Below are positions 5,634 through 6,031 of a stretch of DNA of 6,031 nucleotides, piece after piece. Numbering within the stretch: the first letter of the stretch is position 1; the number at the start of each line of letters is the position of its first letter. Location of the stretch: NCBI GenBank assembly GCA_022712835.1, contig JAFLJU010000354.1, positions 1-6,031 on the forward strand, written 5' to 3'. Source of the DNA: Desulfobacteraceae bacterium (GTDB lineage Bacteria; Desulfobacterota; Desulfobacteria; Desulfobacterales; Desulfobacteraceae). Under the pieces are notes generated by a model, which was not told the DNA's origin, made no database searches, and saw only the letters and a program-made list of their open reading frames with translations. The translations under genes were made by a program, and so were the position numbers.

Positions 5634-6031
5634 ATGACCAAAGAGACATTAACCCAGGCAGATAATCTTGATGATGTAAAAAAGATTGCCCTGAATTTAT
5701 TCGAAGAAAACAAGATTTTACAAGAACAGGTTAACTCCCTGCGGGATAAACTTTTTGGTAGAAAAACAGAAAAAATTTCAAGGATGATGGACAACTTTCT
5801 CTGTTTGATATCCCTGAACAGCAATTTCCAATATCAGAAGAACCAGAAGAAACTCCGATTACTTCACACACCCGGAAGAAAAGGGGGCGAAAACCGTTAC
5901 CTGCCGATCTTCCAAGAGTTGATGTTGAGCATGACCTTGCTGAAGAGGAAAAACAATGTCAGTGCGGGTGCCTTAAATCCCGTATCGGCCAGGAAGTCTC
6001 GGAACAGCTTGATTATATCCCTTCCAAAATA
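5634..6031 (+). CDS. tnpC: IS66 transposase TnpC, frameshifted and cut by the window edge
   Basis: The gene starts at ATG (5634), 44 bases after tnpB, with only a weak ribosome binding site. Residues 1-50 form the usual helical, coiled-coil-like N-terminus ending in LRDKLFGRKTEKISR. At about 5781-5785 the family sequence moves to another frame: AGGATGATGG is read as R then MMD in the start frame, whereas the continuation DDGQLSLFDIPEQ begins at 5783. From there the second frame carries the basic KKRGRKPLP and the IS66 zinc-finger start CQCGC, then IGQEVSEQLDYIPSKI at the window edge. The catalytic DDE core lies outside the window. The change equals one lost base or a -1 shift. The start frame also stays open to the edge, but its product there is meaningless. 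Confidence 0.8.
   Translation, partial: MTKETLTQADNLDDVKKIALNLFEENKILQEQVNSLRDKLFGRKTEKISRMMDNFLCLISLNSNFQYQKNQKKLRLLHTPGRKGGENRYLPIFQELMLSMTLLKRKNNVSAGALNPVSARKSRNSLIISLPK

Larger units (their letters stand above)
4816..6031 (+). mobile_element. IS66-family insertion sequence, left part
   Basis: The element carries the three genes typical of IS66 in the usual order: tnpA, tnpB and tnpC. The left end is placed at GTAAGCG (4816), because IS66 ends usually begin with GTAA and because similarity to the hydrolase stops here. The window ends inside tnpC, so the right terminal repeat is not visible. The family normally makes an eight-base target duplication; the candidate left copy is ATAGAAGC (4808-4815). 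tnpC has a frame break, so this copy may not be autonomous. Confidence 0.85.

Noticed and set aside
5603..5668. Short plus-strand frame beginning ATG AAA AAG between tnpB and tnpC
   Set aside because: Only about 21 residues, no ribosome binding site, and it overlaps the tnpC start in another frame.
1..6031. CRISPR array, tRNA or rRNA gene
   Set aside because: No regularly spaced repeats, cloverleaf or rRNA-like sequence was seen on either strand.

Overview
The window reads as accessory DNA from a Gram-negative bacterium. The gene types (a RAYT-like transposase, an ORF-less group II intron, an IS66 element and a SPASM radical SAM enzyme) would suit a Desulfobacterota-like anaerobe. That placement is inference only; no marker gene is present. 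Base composition shifts along the window: the radical SAM gene is AT-rich, while the RAYT and the intron are more GC-rich. This suggests a mosaic assembled by several insertions.

Layout. Positions 1-387 hold no convincing gene, but contain two stem-loops that read as terminators for minus-strand transcription. Positions 388-999 (minus) encode a Y1/HUH transposase of the RAYT type. Positions 1188-2123 (minus) encode an intact agmatinase/guanidinobutyrase-like ureohydrolase with all its metal-ligand motifs. A 149-base divergent intergenic region separates it from a radical SAM enzyme on the plus strand (2273-3665). The radical SAM core and the C-terminal SPASM part are in different frames, split near 3205-3212. 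Positions 3692 to about 4085 (minus) hold the 3' part and probably much of the body of a group II intron with no reverse transcriptase gene; domains V and VI are recognisable. Positions 4163-4411 may hold a small unidentified gene. Positions 4419-4815 (minus) are the C-terminal piece of an alpha/beta hydrolase, cut by an IS66-family element that begins at about 4816 and runs off the right edge with tnpA, tnpB and a frameshifted tnpC.

How the parts may work together. The most interesting unit is the divergent pair of ureohydrolase and radical SAM/SPASM protein. Radical SAM/SPASM enzymes often modify or mature a neighbouring protein, and the ureohydrolase is a binuclear metalloenzyme, so a maturase-client relation is plausible but unproven. 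The leader of the radical SAM gene can form two mutually exclusive pairings, one of which covers the ribosome binding site. The rest of the window is mobile or decaying DNA. Frame breaks in the radical SAM gene and in tnpC may be real decay or sequence errors, and they should be checked before biological meaning is given to them.
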